Assembly: GCF_024362385.1 (NCBI RefSeq)
Contig: NZ_CP101466.1
Coordinates: forward strand, 62,001 to 126,000
Length of the DNA stretch: 64,000 nt
From: Arthrobacter sp. DNA4
GTDB lineage: Bacteria > Actinomycetota > Actinomycetes > Actinomycetales > Micrococcaceae
Direction: 5' to 3'
Made by a program: the position numbers and the translations under genes. Below the pieces are notes generated by a model that had not been told where the DNA came from, searched no databases, and saw nothing but the letters and a program-made list of their open reading frames with translations. Positions 39,938 to 49,007 of this stretch are shown here, one piece after another (position 1 is the first letter of the stretch; each line of letters opens with the position of its first letter).

Positions 39938-41215
39938 ATGTCATCGTCGACAGAAACGGCTGGCCGCTGTCCTTTCGGGTACGGCGCCGAAGCCCCCGCC
40001 GGGCACCACGGCTACGAACCCTTCCAGATGAAGGATCCCTTCACCGCCTACGCAGAACTCCGGGCCGAGCAGCCCGTGATGTTCGATGAGCGTACCGGCC
40101 TCTACGTCGTCTCCCGCTACGACGACATCAAAGCCGTCTTCGAGGACTGGGAAACGTTCTCCAGCGAGAACGCACAGGCCCCGGTCCGGGAGCGGGGACC
40201 CGCCGCGAAAAAGATCATGGAGGACGGCGGGTTCACCGCCTACTCCGGCCTGTCCGCCCGCCGTCCGCCGGAGCACACCCGCATCCGCGCCGTGGTGCAG
40301 AAGGCCTTCACGCCCCGCCGGTACAAGGCCCTGGAACCGTTCATCCGGCAGAACGTGGTGGACCTGCTCGAAAAGATGCTTTCCCGTGAAGAGCGCCGCG
40401 GGGACCTGGTCAAGGACCTGGCCTACGACGTTCCCACGATCACCATCCTCACCCTGATCGGGGCCGACGTTTCCCAGGTGGACACGTTCAAGCGCTGGTC
40501 GGACTCCCGGGCCGCCATGACCTGGGGCGACCTCAGCGACGAACAGCAGATCCCGCATGCCCACAACCTGGTGGAGTACTGGCAGGAATGCCTGCGCCTG
40601 GTCCGGGTGGCCCACGAACAGGGCGGCGACAACCTCACCGCAGACCTGGTCAAGGCCCAGCAGGACGGCGCCGAGATCTCGGACCACGAGATTGCCTCGG
40701 TCCTGTACAGCCTGCTCTTCGCCGGCCACGAGACCACCACCACCCTCATCTCCAACGCCCTGCGCGAGCTCCTGGCGCGACCGGAGCAGTGGCAGCAGCT
40801 GGTGGACGATCCTAAGAAGATCCCCGCCGCGATCGACGAGGTCCTCCGCTACGCAGGCTCCATCGTCGGATGGCGCCGCAAGGCCCTGAAAGACACCGAG
40901 GTGGGCGGCGTTCCCATCGAGAAGGGCTCGCAGTTGCTGCTCCTGATGGGCTCGGCCAACCGCGATGAAACCAAGTTCACCGCCGGCGAGGACTTCGACA
41001 TCACCCGGCCCAATGCCCGCGAGCACCTTTCCTTCGGATTTGGCATCCACTACTGCCTGGGCAACATGCTCGCCAAGCTCCAGGCAAAAATCGCGCTCGA
41101 GGAAGTGGCCCGGCTCGCCCCCAGGCTGCAGCTCGACGCCCCGGAGGACATCGCCTTCCGCGAAAACCTCTCCTTCCGTGTTCCCGAGACCGTTCCTGTC
41201 ACCTGGAAGGCCTAA
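39938..41215 (+). CDS. Cytochrome P450, CreJ-like (alkylphenyl-phosphate hydroxylase)
   Basis: This is a soluble P450 of 425 residues. The I-helix motif is FAGHETTTT, the ExxR region is DEVLRYAG, and C373 in FGFGIHYCLG is the heme ligand. CCAGGAG precedes the ATG. It heads an operon with a split dikinase, an SDR, a 2Fe-2S ferredoxin, a ferredoxin reductase, an HD protein and an aldehyde dehydrogenase. The same set of activities forms the Cre pathway of C. glutamicum, where CreJ oxidises the para-alkyl group of an alkylphenol only after its hydroxyl is phosphorylated. I infer the same role from operon content; P450 sequence alone would not show it. Confidence 0.88.
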   Translation: MSSSTETAGRCPFGYGAEAPAGHHGYEPFQMKDPFTAYAELRAEQPVMFDERTGLYVVSRYDDIKAVFEDWETFSSENAQAPVRERGPAAKKIMEDGGFTAYSGLSARRPPEHTRIRAVVQKAFTPRRYKALEPFIRQNVVDLLEKMLSREERRGDLVKDLAYDVPTITILTLIGADVSQVDTFKRWSDSRAAMTWGDLSDEQQIPHAHNLVEYWQECLRLVRVAHEQGGDNLTADLVKAQQDGAEISDHEIASVLYSLLFAGHETTTTLISNALRELLARPEQWQQLVDDPKKIPAAIDEVLRYAGSIVGWRRKALKDTEVGGVPIEKGSQLLLLMGSANRDETKFTAGEDFDITRPNAREHLSFGFGIHYCLGNMLAKLQAKIALEEVARLAPRLQLDAPEDIAFRENLSFRVPETVPVTWKA

Positions 41216-41220
41216 GCACC

Positions 41221-42300
41221 ATGCACAGCAATGACTATGTCCAGTTCTTCGACGGCGGCATTGAGCCGAAGCTTGAAAACCTCGGCGGCAAGGGCGCGTC
41301 CCTGGTCACCATGACGTCCGCCGGCATGCCCGTTCCGCCCGGATTCGTCGTCACCACCGCGCAGTTCGATGCCTTCATGGACGAAGCCGGCATCACGGCG
41401 AAAATCCACGAACTGCTCGCCGGCCTCGACCCGGAGGACACGCGGCAGGTGGACCAGGTGTCCGCAGCCATCCGCGAGGACATTTGCTCCCGCCCGGTAC
41501 CGGAGGCCCTGCGCAGTATGACCATTGCCGCTTATGAATCGCTGATGGCCCGCTTCGACGCCCCCGTCCCGGTGGCAGTGCGCTCCAGCGCCACCGCCGA
41601 GGACCTGCCGGACGCTTCCTTCGCTTACCAACAGGACACCTACCTTTGGCTGGATGGCGTCAAGGCAGTCACCGACCACATCCGCCAGTGCTGGGCGTCG
41701 CTCTACACCTCCCGCGCCATCATCTACCGGCTCAAGAACAGCATCCCCAACGAAGGCCTGTCGATGGCCGTAGTGGTGCAGAAGATGGTCAACTCCAAGG
41801 TCTCCGGCGTGGCCATCACCATGGACCCCACCAACGGCGACCGGTCCAAGATCACCATCGATTCCTCCTACGGCGTGGGCGAGATGGTGGTCTCCGGCCA
41901 GGTCACCCCGGACAACATCGTGCTGGACAAGGTGACCCTCGCCGTCGTCAGTGAGCACCTGGGCGACAAGCACGCCGAGCTGGTCCCGGACGCCGGTGCC
42001 AAAGGGCTGGTTGAACGCGAGGTCGACGACGAACGCCGGGGCCGCCGCAGCCTCACCGACGCCGAGCTCACCGCCGTCGCCCAGATGGCCAAGCGGGCCG
42101 AGAAGCACTACAAGTGCCCGCAAGACATTGAGTGGGCCCTCGACGCCGACCTCCCGGACGGCGAAAACCTGCTCCTCCTGCAGTCCCGGCCGGAAACGGT
42201 CCACTCCTCCAAGCCCGCACCGGTGACCGCGCCCCAACCGGTCGTCACGGGCGGCTACTTCAGCGGACTGAGCACCCCCGCGCTCAAGCCGACTGCCTGA
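41221..42300 (+). CDS. PEP-synthase-like ATP-binding subunit (aryl phosphate synthase, CreH/CreI-like)
   Basis: This is a protein of 359 residues made only of the N-terminal ATP-grasp domain of PEP synthase/pyruvate phosphate dikinase (PPDK_N). It shows LGGKGASLVTMTSAGMPVPP, VAVRSSATAEDLPDASFAYQ and a final LLLLQSRPETV. There is no swivelling histidine domain and no PEP/pyruvate barrel. The next gene supplies the histidine domain. This two-part layout is that of phenylphosphate synthase in anaerobic phenol degraders and of CreHI in C. glutamicum, which use ATP to phosphorylate the phenolic hydroxyl. It lies 5 bp after the P450 gene. Confidence 0.85.
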   Translation: MHSNDYVQFFDGGIEPKLENLGGKGASLVTMTSAGMPVPPGFVVTTAQFDAFMDEAGITAKIHELLAGLDPEDTRQVDQVSAAIREDICSRPVPEALRSMTIAAYESLMARFDAPVPVAVRSSATAEDLPDASFAYQQDTYLWLDGVKAVTDHIRQCWASLYTSRAIIYRLKNSIPNEGLSMAVVVQKMVNSKVSGVAITMDPTNGDRSKITIDSSYGVGEMVVSGQVTPDNIVLDKVTLAVVSEHLGDKHAELVPDAGAKGLVEREVDDERRGRRSLTDAELTAVAQMAKRAEKHYKCPQDIEWALDADLPDGENLLLLQSRPETVHSSKPAPVTAPQPVVTGGYFSGLSTPALKPTA

Positions 42301-42361
42301 CCCCCATCCGAGGCTTCACCCCCACCAAGGCTCACCGCCGAGCCCTCCTGAAAGGACCGCC

Positions 42362-44230
42362 ATGTCCATGAAGTCGTTCCCCAAGCCCTCCGAGCTGCCG
42401 GTTCCCGCCGGGGCCGAAGGCTGGGAAAAGATCTACCCCTACTACCTGGTGTTCCAGGACAAGCTCAAGGAGCAGGAGGACGCCAAGTTCTGGTTCTGCG
42501 ACAGCCAGCACTGGCCCACCGTGTTCAAGCCCTTCGAGACCATCGGCGGCGAATTCGCGGTCAAGTGCCTGGGCCAGTACAACGCCCGGCACCTGATGAT
42601 CCCCAACGCCAACGGCATCGAGTTCCGCATCCACCTGGGGTACCTCTACATGTCCCCCATTCCCGTCCCGGAGGATCAGATTGCCGCCCGTGTGCCGCTG
42701 TTCGAGCAGCGCGTCGGCCACTACTTCCAGAACTGGGAGCAGCTGCTCAAGGAATGGCACGTCAAGGTCAAGGGCACCATCGCCGAGATGGAGACCATTT
42801 CCTTCCCCAAGCTGCCGGACATGGTCCCCATGGAGGACATCACCTCCGGCAAGGGCAAGGACGGCTCCGAGAAGCTCCTGGAAAGCTACGACCGCCTCAT
42901 CCAGCTGGCCTACCAGAACTGGCAGTACCACTTCGAGTTCCTGAACCTGGGCTACATCGCCTACCTGGACTTCTTCAACTTCTGCAAGCAGGTCTTCCCC
43001 AACATCCCGGACCAGTCGATCGCCAGCATGGTCCAGGGCGTGGACATGGAACTGTTCCGCCCCGATGACGAGCTCAAGCAGCTCGCCAAGCTTGCCGTCG
43101 AACTGGGCCTCCAGCCCCACTTTGGAAACACGGACGACGTCGAGGCTACTTTGGGTGCCATCGCCGCCGCCCCGGGCGGGGACCGCTGGCTGGCCCAGTA
43201 CGAAGGTGCCAAGGACCCGTGGTTCAACTTCACCGTGGGCAACGGCTTCTACGGCCACGACAAGTACTGGAACGTGAACCAGGAAATCCCGCTGGGCTAC
43301 ATCGCCGACTACATCCGGCGCGTGGACGAGGGCCAGGAGATTATGCGTCCCGTCGAGGCCCTCATCGCCGAACGCGACCGCATCATCGAGGAATACCGTG
43401 ACCTCCTTGAAGGCGAGAACCAGGCAGTCTTCGACGCCAAGCGCGGCCTCGCTGCCACCGCCTACCCCTACGTGGAGAACCACAACTTCTACATCGAACA
43501 CTGGACCATGGGCGTCTTCTGGCGCAAGATCCGCGAACTCTCCCGCATGATGCATGCCGAGGGCTTCTGGACCCAGCCGGACGACCTGCTCTACCTGGGC
43601 CGCAACGAGGTCCGCGACGCCCTCTTCGACCTGGTCACCGGGTGGGGCGTGGGTGCCAAGCCCATCGGCCCCGACTACTGGCCCGAGGAGATCGAACGCC
43701 GCCGCGGCATCGTGGACGCCCTCAAGACCGCCCGCCCCGCGCCGGCCCTGAACACCCCGCCGGCATCCATCACCGAACCCTTCACCCGGATGCTCTGGGG
43801 CATCACCACCGAACAGGTCCAGCAGTGGCTGGGAGCCGGTGAAGAAGTGGAAGGCGGCGGACTGCGCGGCATGGCCGCCTCACCCGGCGTGGTGGAAGGC
43901 CTGGCCCGCGTGGTCACCGACGCCGACCAGCTCTCCGAGGTGCAGCAGGGCGAAATCCTGGTGGCCACGGTGACGGCTCCCTCCTGGGGTCCCATCTTCG
44001 GCAAGATCAGCGCCACGGTCACGGACATCGGCGGCATGATGAGCCACGCCGCGATCGTGTGCCGCGAATACGGCCTGCCTGCCGTCACCGGCACGGGCTC
44101 CGGATCCACCACCATCAAGACCGGCCAGCGGCTGCGTGTGGACGGCACCAAGGGCACGGTCCAGATCCTGGACGCCGAGGACGACCTCGTGGTTGCCGGA
44201 CCCGGCGCCCACAGCCACAGCCATGTCTGA
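42362..44230 (+). CDS. PEP-utilising phosphotransferase subunit (aryl phosphate synthase, CreH/CreI-like)
   Basis: This is a protein of 622 residues. The last 110 residues are the swivelling phosphohistidine domain of PEP-utilising enzymes: ILVATVTAPSWGPIF, then GGMMSHAAIVCREYGLPAVT with the phospho-accepting histidine in SHAA. The first 480 residues (FWFCDSQHWPTVFKPFE, GLQPHFGNTDDVEATLG) are not the PEP barrel and probably hold the phenol-binding site. Together with the ATP-grasp subunit upstream it would form a phenylphosphate-synthase-like kinase: ATP charges the histidine, and the phosphate moves to the phenol. GAAAGGA precedes the ATG. It resembles the larger subunit of CreHI. Confidence 0.85.
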   Translation: MSMKSFPKPSELPVPAGAEGWEKIYPYYLVFQDKLKEQEDAKFWFCDSQHWPTVFKPFETIGGEFAVKCLGQYNARHLMIPNANGIEFRIHLGYLYMSPIPVPEDQIAARVPLFEQRVGHYFQNWEQLLKEWHVKVKGTIAEMETISFPKLPDMVPMEDITSGKGKDGSEKLLESYDRLIQLAYQNWQYHFEFLNLGYIAYLDFFNFCKQVFPNIPDQSIASMVQGVDMELFRPDDELKQLAKLAVELGLQPHFGNTDDVEATLGAIAAAPGGDRWLAQYEGAKDPWFNFTVGNGFYGHDKYWNVNQEIPLGYIADYIRRVDEGQEIMRPVEALIAERDRIIEEYRDLLEGENQAVFDAKRGLAATAYPYVENHNFYIEHWTMGVFWRKIRELSRMMHAEGFWTQPDDLLYLGRNEVRDALFDLVTGWGVGAKPIGPDYWPEEIERRRGIVDALKTARPAPALNTPPASITEPFTRMLWGITTEQVQQWLGAGEEVEGGGLRGMAASPGVVEGLARVVTDADQLSEVQQGEILVATVTAPSWGPIFGKISATVTDIGGMMSHAAIVCREYGLPAVTGTGSGSTTIKTGQRLRVDGTKGTVQILDAEDDLVVAGPGAHSHSHV

Positions 44231-45011
44231 ACGGGACATGCCCTCAGGCGAATATTCCGCTGAAGGCATGAACGAAAAGACGGTCCTTATCACCGGCGCC
44301 GCGGGCGGGCTGGGCAGGGCGTTCGCGCTCGGTTTTGCTTACCGTGGATACCGGGTGGCGGTGGCGGACATCAATCTCGAGGGTGCCGAACAGACCGCCA
44401 AGCTGGTCCGTGAAGCGGGCGCCCACGCCGCTGCCTTCGCCGCCGACGTGACCGACGTCGACTCCACGGAGCAGCTAGCCGCAAGCTGCGTGGAGTTCGG
44501 CAACGGCCGCATCGACGTCGTCCTCAACAACGCGGCGGTGTACGCGGGGGTGACCCGCAGCCGCTTCGAGGACATCAATCCGGCCGAATGGGACCTGGTG
44601 ATGAACGTCAACCTCAAGGGACCCTGGCTGGTGACCCGTGCCGCGAGCCCCTACCTGGGGGAAGGCGGACCCGTCATCAACCTTTCCAGCGCCACGATCT
44701 TCAGCGGCTCCGAGCAATGGGCGCACTACGTCGCCTCCAAGGGCGGCGTGGTGGCACTCACCCGGGTCATGGCCAAGGAACTGGGTCGGCGGGGGATCAC
44801 GGTGAACGCGATCGCCCCCGGCTTCACGCTCACCGAGGCCAGCTACGGACTGATGGAAAATGCCGAGAACTACGGCGTGGACCGCGGCGCCATCAAACGC
44901 GCCAGCCAGCCCGAGGACATTGTGGGCGCCGCCCTGTTCCTCGCCGGGCCTGACAGCTCTTACTACACCGGCCAGACCATGGTGGTGGACGGCGGTAAGC
45001 AGTTCATCTGA
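44223..45011 (+). CDS. SDR-family alcohol dehydrogenase (CreG-like role)
   Basis: This is a classical short-chain dehydrogenase of about 262 residues (or 247 from the ATG at 44268, which begins MNEKTVLITGAAGGLG). It has the TGxxxGxG motif, NNAA, the catalytic S and the YxxxK motif in HYVASKGG, and the C-terminal TGQTMVVDGG. The ATG at 44223 overlaps the stop of the previous gene, which suggests coupling, but no Shine-Dalgarno sequence is clear for either start. In the Cre pathway an alcohol dehydrogenase oxidises 4-hydroxybenzyl alcohol to the aldehyde. This gene fills that position, though the C. glutamicum enzyme may belong to another dehydrogenase family. Confidence 0.85.
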   Translation: MSERDMPSGEYSAEGMNEKTVLITGAAGGLGRAFALGFAYRGYRVAVADINLEGAEQTAKLVREAGAHAAAFAADVTDVDSTEQLAASCVEFGNGRIDVVLNNAAVYAGVTRSRFEDINPAEWDLVMNVNLKGPWLVTRAASPYLGEGGPVINLSSATIFSGSEQWAHYVASKGGVVALTRVMAKELGRRGITVNAIAPGFTLTEASYGLMENAENYGVDRGAIKRASQPEDIVGAALFLAGPDSSYYTGQTMVVDGGKQFI

Positions 45012-45060
45012 CCGGCCACCCCCGCCCCCATCCAACCAACTTCAAGCAAGGAGGACCACA

Positions 45061-45381
45061 ATGCCAACGGTTCACTTCACCGACGCAGAAGGCACCGTCC
45101 GGGACGTCGAAGGCAATGCAGGCGATTCGGTCATGGAAACCGCGGTGCGCAACGGCGTCCCCGGCATCGTGGCCGAGTGCGGCGGTTCGCTGTCCTGCGC
45201 CACCTGCCACGTCTTCGTCCGCGAGGACTGCGCCTCGCAGCTGCCCGCCATGGAGGACATGGAGGATGAAATGCTCTATGGCACTGCCGTGGACCGTGAG
45301 GACAACTCCAGGCTGTCCTGCCAGCTCCGCCTGACGGAGGAGCTGGAACTCTTCGTCACCACCCCCGAAACCCAGGTGTAG
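45061..45381 (+). CDS. 2Fe-2S ferredoxin, adrenodoxin/putidaredoxin type (CreF-like)
   Basis: This is a soluble [2Fe-2S] ferredoxin of 106 residues. The cluster cysteines are in CGGSLSCATC (C-x5-C-x2-C) and in SRLSCQL near residue 87. This is the adrenodoxin/putidaredoxin type that delivers electrons to class I P450s. A strong AAGGAGG ribosome-binding site precedes the ATG, which suggests high expression. It lies between the SDR gene and the ferredoxin reductase gene, and it should feed the P450 at the head of the operon. Confidence 0.93.
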   Translation: MPTVHFTDAEGTVRDVEGNAGDSVMETAVRNGVPGIVAECGGSLSCATCHVFVREDCASQLPAMEDMEDEMLYGTAVDREDNSRLSCQLRLTEELELFVTTPETQV

Positions 45382-45383
45382 CC

Positions 45384-46685
45384 ATGGGAACGCAGGCAGT
45401 AGAGCGGGAAGCCGGAACGGCCACGGTTCCCACCAGGACCGGGCTCCTGATCATCGGCGCCAGCCAGTCCGGCGTGCAGTTGGCGGTATCGCTCCGGGCG
45501 CTGGGCTTCGACGAACACATCACCCTGCTGGGGGACGAGGACCACCGCCCGTACCAGCGGCCGGCGCTGTCCAAGGAGTTCCTGCAGGGCACCGTGGAAA
45601 GCGAATCCCTCATCTTCCGGTCCAACGACTACTGGGCCGAGCACAACGTGGACCTGGTCAAGGGCGAATACATCGTCCGGATCGACAAGGACGCGGACGG
45701 TTCCGGGGTGGCGCATGCGTCCTCGGGCCGGGAGTTCCCGTTCAAGCGGCTGGCCCTCACCGTCGGCGCCCGTGCCCGGAAGCTGGAGATCGAGGGCAGA
45801 GGCCTGGACGGCGTGCTCTACCTCCGCAATGCCCACGACGCCCTGGCACTGAAGGCAAGAGTGGGCGACGCCACGGATGTGGTGGTGATCGGCGGCGGGT
45901 TCATCGGCCTGGAGGCCGCGTCCAGCCTGCAGAAGATGGGTAAAAATGTCACCGTGCTCGAGTTCGGGCCGCGGCTGGTGGGCAGGGCCGTAGGGGAGGA
46001 GACCGCCGAATACTTCCTGCAGGCCCACCGGTCCCGCGGCCTGGATATCCGCCTCAACACCAGTGCGGCGCGCTTCACCGCTGACGACGGCGGCACCCGG
46101 GTTGCCGCCGTCGAACTCCAGGACGGGACGGTACTGCCGGCGCAGATCGTCCTGATCGGCATCGGCGTCATTCCCAACACGCAGCTGGCAGAACAGCTGG
46201 GCCTGGCCGTGGACAACGGCGTGGTGGTGGACCGGTTCGCGCTGGCCTCCGACGGCACCACGGTGGCCGTGGGGGACGTCGCCAACATGCCCAACCCCGT
46301 TCCCGGCTCCGAGCCCGGGAAACGGATCCGGCTGGAAAGCGTCAACAACGCCATCGAGCACGCCAAGGTGGCCGCCTATTCGCTGACCGGACGGCGCGAG
46401 GAATACGCCGGCATCCCGTGGTTCTGGTCCAACCAGGCGGACCTCAAGCTGCAGATCGCCGGCCTGTGCAACGGCTACGACCAAACCGTGGTCCGGAACG
46501 ACCAGGAACGCGGAAAATTCAGCGTCCTCTACTACCGCCAGGGCCGCATCATCGCCGCGGACTGCGTCAACGCACCACTCGACTTCATGGCCGTCAAGAA
46601 CGCGCTCGCCAAGGGCCTCAACATTCCCGCCGAAGCGGCGGCAGACCCCGGCACCCAACTCAAGACCATCACCACGGACGGCTAG
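45384..46685 (+). CDS. FAD-dependent ferredoxin reductase (CreE-like)
   Basis: This is a soluble NAD(P)H:ferredoxin reductase of 433 residues, of the putidaredoxin reductase type. The FAD motif is LLIIGASQSGVQLAVSLRAL, the substrate-proximal RPYQRPALSKEFL is diagnostic of the family, the NADH motif is VVIGGGFIGLEAASSL, and VAVGDVANMPNP closes the flavin site. It starts 2 bp after the ferredoxin stop codon. With the ferredoxin and P450 it gives a complete three-component monooxygenase inside one operon. Confidence 0.92.
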   Translation: MGTQAVEREAGTATVPTRTGLLIIGASQSGVQLAVSLRALGFDEHITLLGDEDHRPYQRPALSKEFLQGTVESESLIFRSNDYWAEHNVDLVKGEYIVRIDKDADGSGVAHASSGREFPFKRLALTVGARARKLEIEGRGLDGVLYLRNAHDALALKARVGDATDVVVIGGGFIGLEAASSLQKMGKNVTVLEFGPRLVGRAVGEETAEYFLQAHRSRGLDIRLNTSAARFTADDGGTRVAAVELQDGTVLPAQIVLIGIGVIPNTQLAEQLGLAVDNGVVVDRFALASDGTTVAVGDVANMPNPVPGSEPGKRIRLESVNNAIEHAKVAAYSLTGRREEYAGIPWFWSNQADLKLQIAGLCNGYDQTVVRNDQERGKFSVLYYRQGRIIAADCVNAPLDFMAVKNALAKGLNIPAEAAADPGTQLKTITTDG

Positions 46686-46715
46686 CCGCGAGGCCGGTCA
46701 ACCCGAAGGAGCATT

Positions 46716-47486
46716 ATGAGCACCCCCAAGACGCCGTTTGCCCCGGCGGAGCCCGGCACCGCCGCCGGCAGCGCCCCCGGCACCGCACCGGACACGGGCG
46801 ACGCCCTGGCCGATGCCTTTGCCGCTGAGTACAGCGTCCGGCCCATTCCCGCCCCGGGACCCGTGGATACCACCCCCATCACGGGCACCCCAGCGGCCCT
46901 GGACTCGCTCGACGCGCTCTGGAAAGCAGTGGTCCACGAAACCAGGACCCGCGGCAACGACATCCACCTGCCCATCTCCCTTGCCTTCGCCGAACGGCTG
47001 TGCCGGGCCTACCCGGACGCGGACGCCGAACTGGTCCGGGTGGCAACGCTGCTGCACGACACCGGCTGGGCCCACGTGGATGAGTCCCGGATCCTCTCGG
47101 AAGGGTTCACGGGGGACTGGCGCAAGGCCACCATCCGCTATGAGCACGAGAAGCAGGGCTGCGACGTGGCCCGACGGGTCCTCCCCGGACTGGGCTACGC
47201 CCCCGGCTTCGTGGACCAGGTCTGTGCGATCATCGACGGCCACGACACCCGGCCCGTGGCCCGCTCACTGGAGGACGCGCTGATGCGTGACGCCGACAGG
47301 CTGTGGCGGTTCGACCACGCCGGCATCGCCCTGGCCTCATCCTGGTTCGGGATGGACCCCGCCACCTACACGGACCGGCTGGCCGCCGAAATCATCCCGG
47401 AACTCATCACTGAGGCTGCCCTGGAGATGGCCACCGCGGACCTCTGCCGGTCCAACGCCCTGCTGAAGACGGCGGTGATCCGATGA
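46716..47486 (+). CDS. HD-domain phosphohydrolase (CreD-like role)
   Basis: This is a soluble HD-superfamily protein of 256 residues. An N-terminal tail rich in Ala, Pro and Gly of about 60 residues precedes the domain. The metal motif LLHDTGW lies near residue 110 and IIDGHDTR near 172. In the Cre pathway CreD removes the phosphate from the oxidised aryl phosphate. The HD fold and the place in the operon make this the matching enzyme, although I cannot confirm that CreD itself has the HD fold. AAGGAG precedes the ATG. Its stop overlaps the aldehyde dehydrogenase start by 4 bp. A paralogue lies at 38231. Confidence 0.82.
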   Translation: MSTPKTPFAPAEPGTAAGSAPGTAPDTGDALADAFAAEYSVRPIPAPGPVDTTPITGTPAALDSLDALWKAVVHETRTRGNDIHLPISLAFAERLCRAYPDADAELVRVATLLHDTGWAHVDESRILSEGFTGDWRKATIRYEHEKQGCDVARRVLPGLGYAPGFVDQVCAIIDGHDTRPVARSLEDALMRDADRLWRFDHAGIALASSWFGMDPATYTDRLAAEIIPELITEAALEMATADLCRSNALLKTAVIR

Positions 47487-48997
47487 CCTCCGCCACGCAC
47501 GACGCACCCGCCCTGGCCACACGGTCCGGCCTTGCCCTGCCGCACACCCACGTGGACACCATCTACTACGACGGCGCCTGGCAGCGTTCCCGGGGCATCG
47601 GCCGCAACCCGGTCACCGACCCCGCCACCGGCGAAATCTGGGGCTCGGTCCCGGACGGCACCCCGGACGACGTGGACGCCGCCGTCGGATCCGCCCACAA
47701 GGCGTTCGCTGGCGAATGGCCCCGGCTGGCACCGTCCGGGCGGGCCGCCTACCTGCTCCGGATCGCCGACGAAGTGGAGAAACGCGCTGACGAACTCTCC
47801 CTGACCAACTCGCGGGAGAACGGATCCCCGGTGGCCGAATCGTCCGGTGCCGCCGCCAACGCCGCCGGGATCCTCCGCTACTTCGCCACCCTGGCCGGTT
47901 ACCTGGAACAGGAGGACGTCCGGCCCTTCCCCCGCGGCGGCGGCGAATCAGTGGTGCGGCGCGATCCCCTGGGCGTCTGCGCCCTGATCGCCCCGTGGAA
48001 CTTCCCCATCAACCTGGTGATGATCAAGCTGGCGCGGCGCTGCTGGTACTGCACCGTGGTGATCAAACCGGCGTCCCCCACCCCGCTGTCCATCCGGGTG
48101 ATCATCGACGCCATTGCCGCAGCAGGCGTCCCGGCCGGCGTCGTCAACCTGGTCACCGGCTCCGGCCGCCTGGGTGACGTGCTGGTCAAGCACCCCGGAG
48201 TGGCCAAGGTGGCGTTCACGGGTTCGACGCCGGTGGGCCGCAAGATCGCCGCGGCCTGCGGCGGGCTGCTGCGCCCGGTCACGCTGGAACTGGGCGGCAA
48301 GTCCAGCGCCATCGTCCTGCCGGACGCGGATTTGGACGCCATGTCCCGGGTGCTGATCAAGTCCTCCATGCGCAACACCGGGCAGACCTGCTACATCTCG
48401 ACCCGCATTCTGGCCCCGGCCAGCCGCTACGACGAAGTGGTGGACATGGTTACTGCCACAATTGCCGCCGGGAAACAGGGTGATCCGTTGGATCCCGAGA
48501 CGGTGTTTGGCCCCTGCGCCACCGAATCGCAGTACCGGACCGTCATGGAGTACGTTGAGTCCGGGCTGGCTGAAGGCGCCCGCGCCACCACTGGAGGGCG
48601 CGCTGCGTCGCTGACCGGAGGGTTGGAGAACGGCTACTTTGTGGAGCCCACGGTGTTCGCCGACGTCACCCCGGACATGCGGATCGCCCGCGAAGAGATC
48701 TTCGGGCCGGTGATCACCATCCTCAAATACAACGACGCCGGCGGCAGTGTCGAGGAGGCAGTGGCGCTGGCGAACAACACTGAATTCGGCCTGGGCGGCC
48801 TGGTGTTCGGCCGGGACGAGGACGCCGCGCTCGCCGTGGCGGACCGCATGGACACGGGCTCGGTGGGACTGAACTTCTTCGCCTCCAACCACTCCGCCCC
48901 GTTCGGCGGCCGGCATGACTCCGGGCTGGGCACCGAGTACGGGATCGAGGGCCTCAACGCCTACCTGAGCTACAAGTCGATCCACCGGAAAAGGTAG
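47483..48997 (+). CDS. Aldehyde dehydrogenase (CreC-like, 4-hydroxybenzaldehyde oxidation)
   Basis: This is an NAD(P)-dependent aldehyde dehydrogenase of 504 residues. The cofactor motif is IAPWNFPINL, the glycine turn is AFTGSTPVG, the general base is in LELGG, and the catalytic cysteine is in NTGQTCYIS. All active-site residues are present. It is the last gene of the Cre-like operon and would make 4-hydroxybenzoate or a homologue from the aldehyde. A third copy of the palindromic repeat starts 10 bp after the stop codon. Confidence 0.9.
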   Translation: MTSATHDAPALATRSGLALPHTHVDTIYYDGAWQRSRGIGRNPVTDPATGEIWGSVPDGTPDDVDAAVGSAHKAFAGEWPRLAPSGRAAYLLRIADEVEKRADELSLTNSRENGSPVAESSGAAANAAGILRYFATLAGYLEQEDVRPFPRGGGESVVRRDPLGVCALIAPWNFPINLVMIKLARRCWYCTVVIKPASPTPLSIRVIIDAIAAAGVPAGVVNLVTGSGRLGDVLVKHPGVAKVAFTGSTPVGRKIAAACGGLLRPVTLELGGKSSAIVLPDADLDAMSRVLIKSSMRNTGQTCYISTRILAPASRYDEVVDMVTATIAAGKQGDPLDPETVFGPCATESQYRTVMEYVESGLAEGARATTGGRAASLTGGLENGYFVEPTVFADVTPDMRIAREEIFGPVITILKYNDAGGSVEEAVALANNTEFGLGGLVFGRDEDAALAVADRMDTGSVGLNFFASNHSAPFGGRHDSGLGTEYGIEGLNAYLSYKSIHRKR

Positions 48998-49007
48998 GGC
49001 GCGGCAG

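Noticed and set aside
41221..44230. A rifampicin phosphotransferase or housekeeping PEP synthase
   Set aside because: Rifampicin phosphotransferase is one chain and PEP synthase carries a C-terminal barrel; here the domains are split over two genes within a P450 operon, which fits a phenol-phosphorylating enzyme better.
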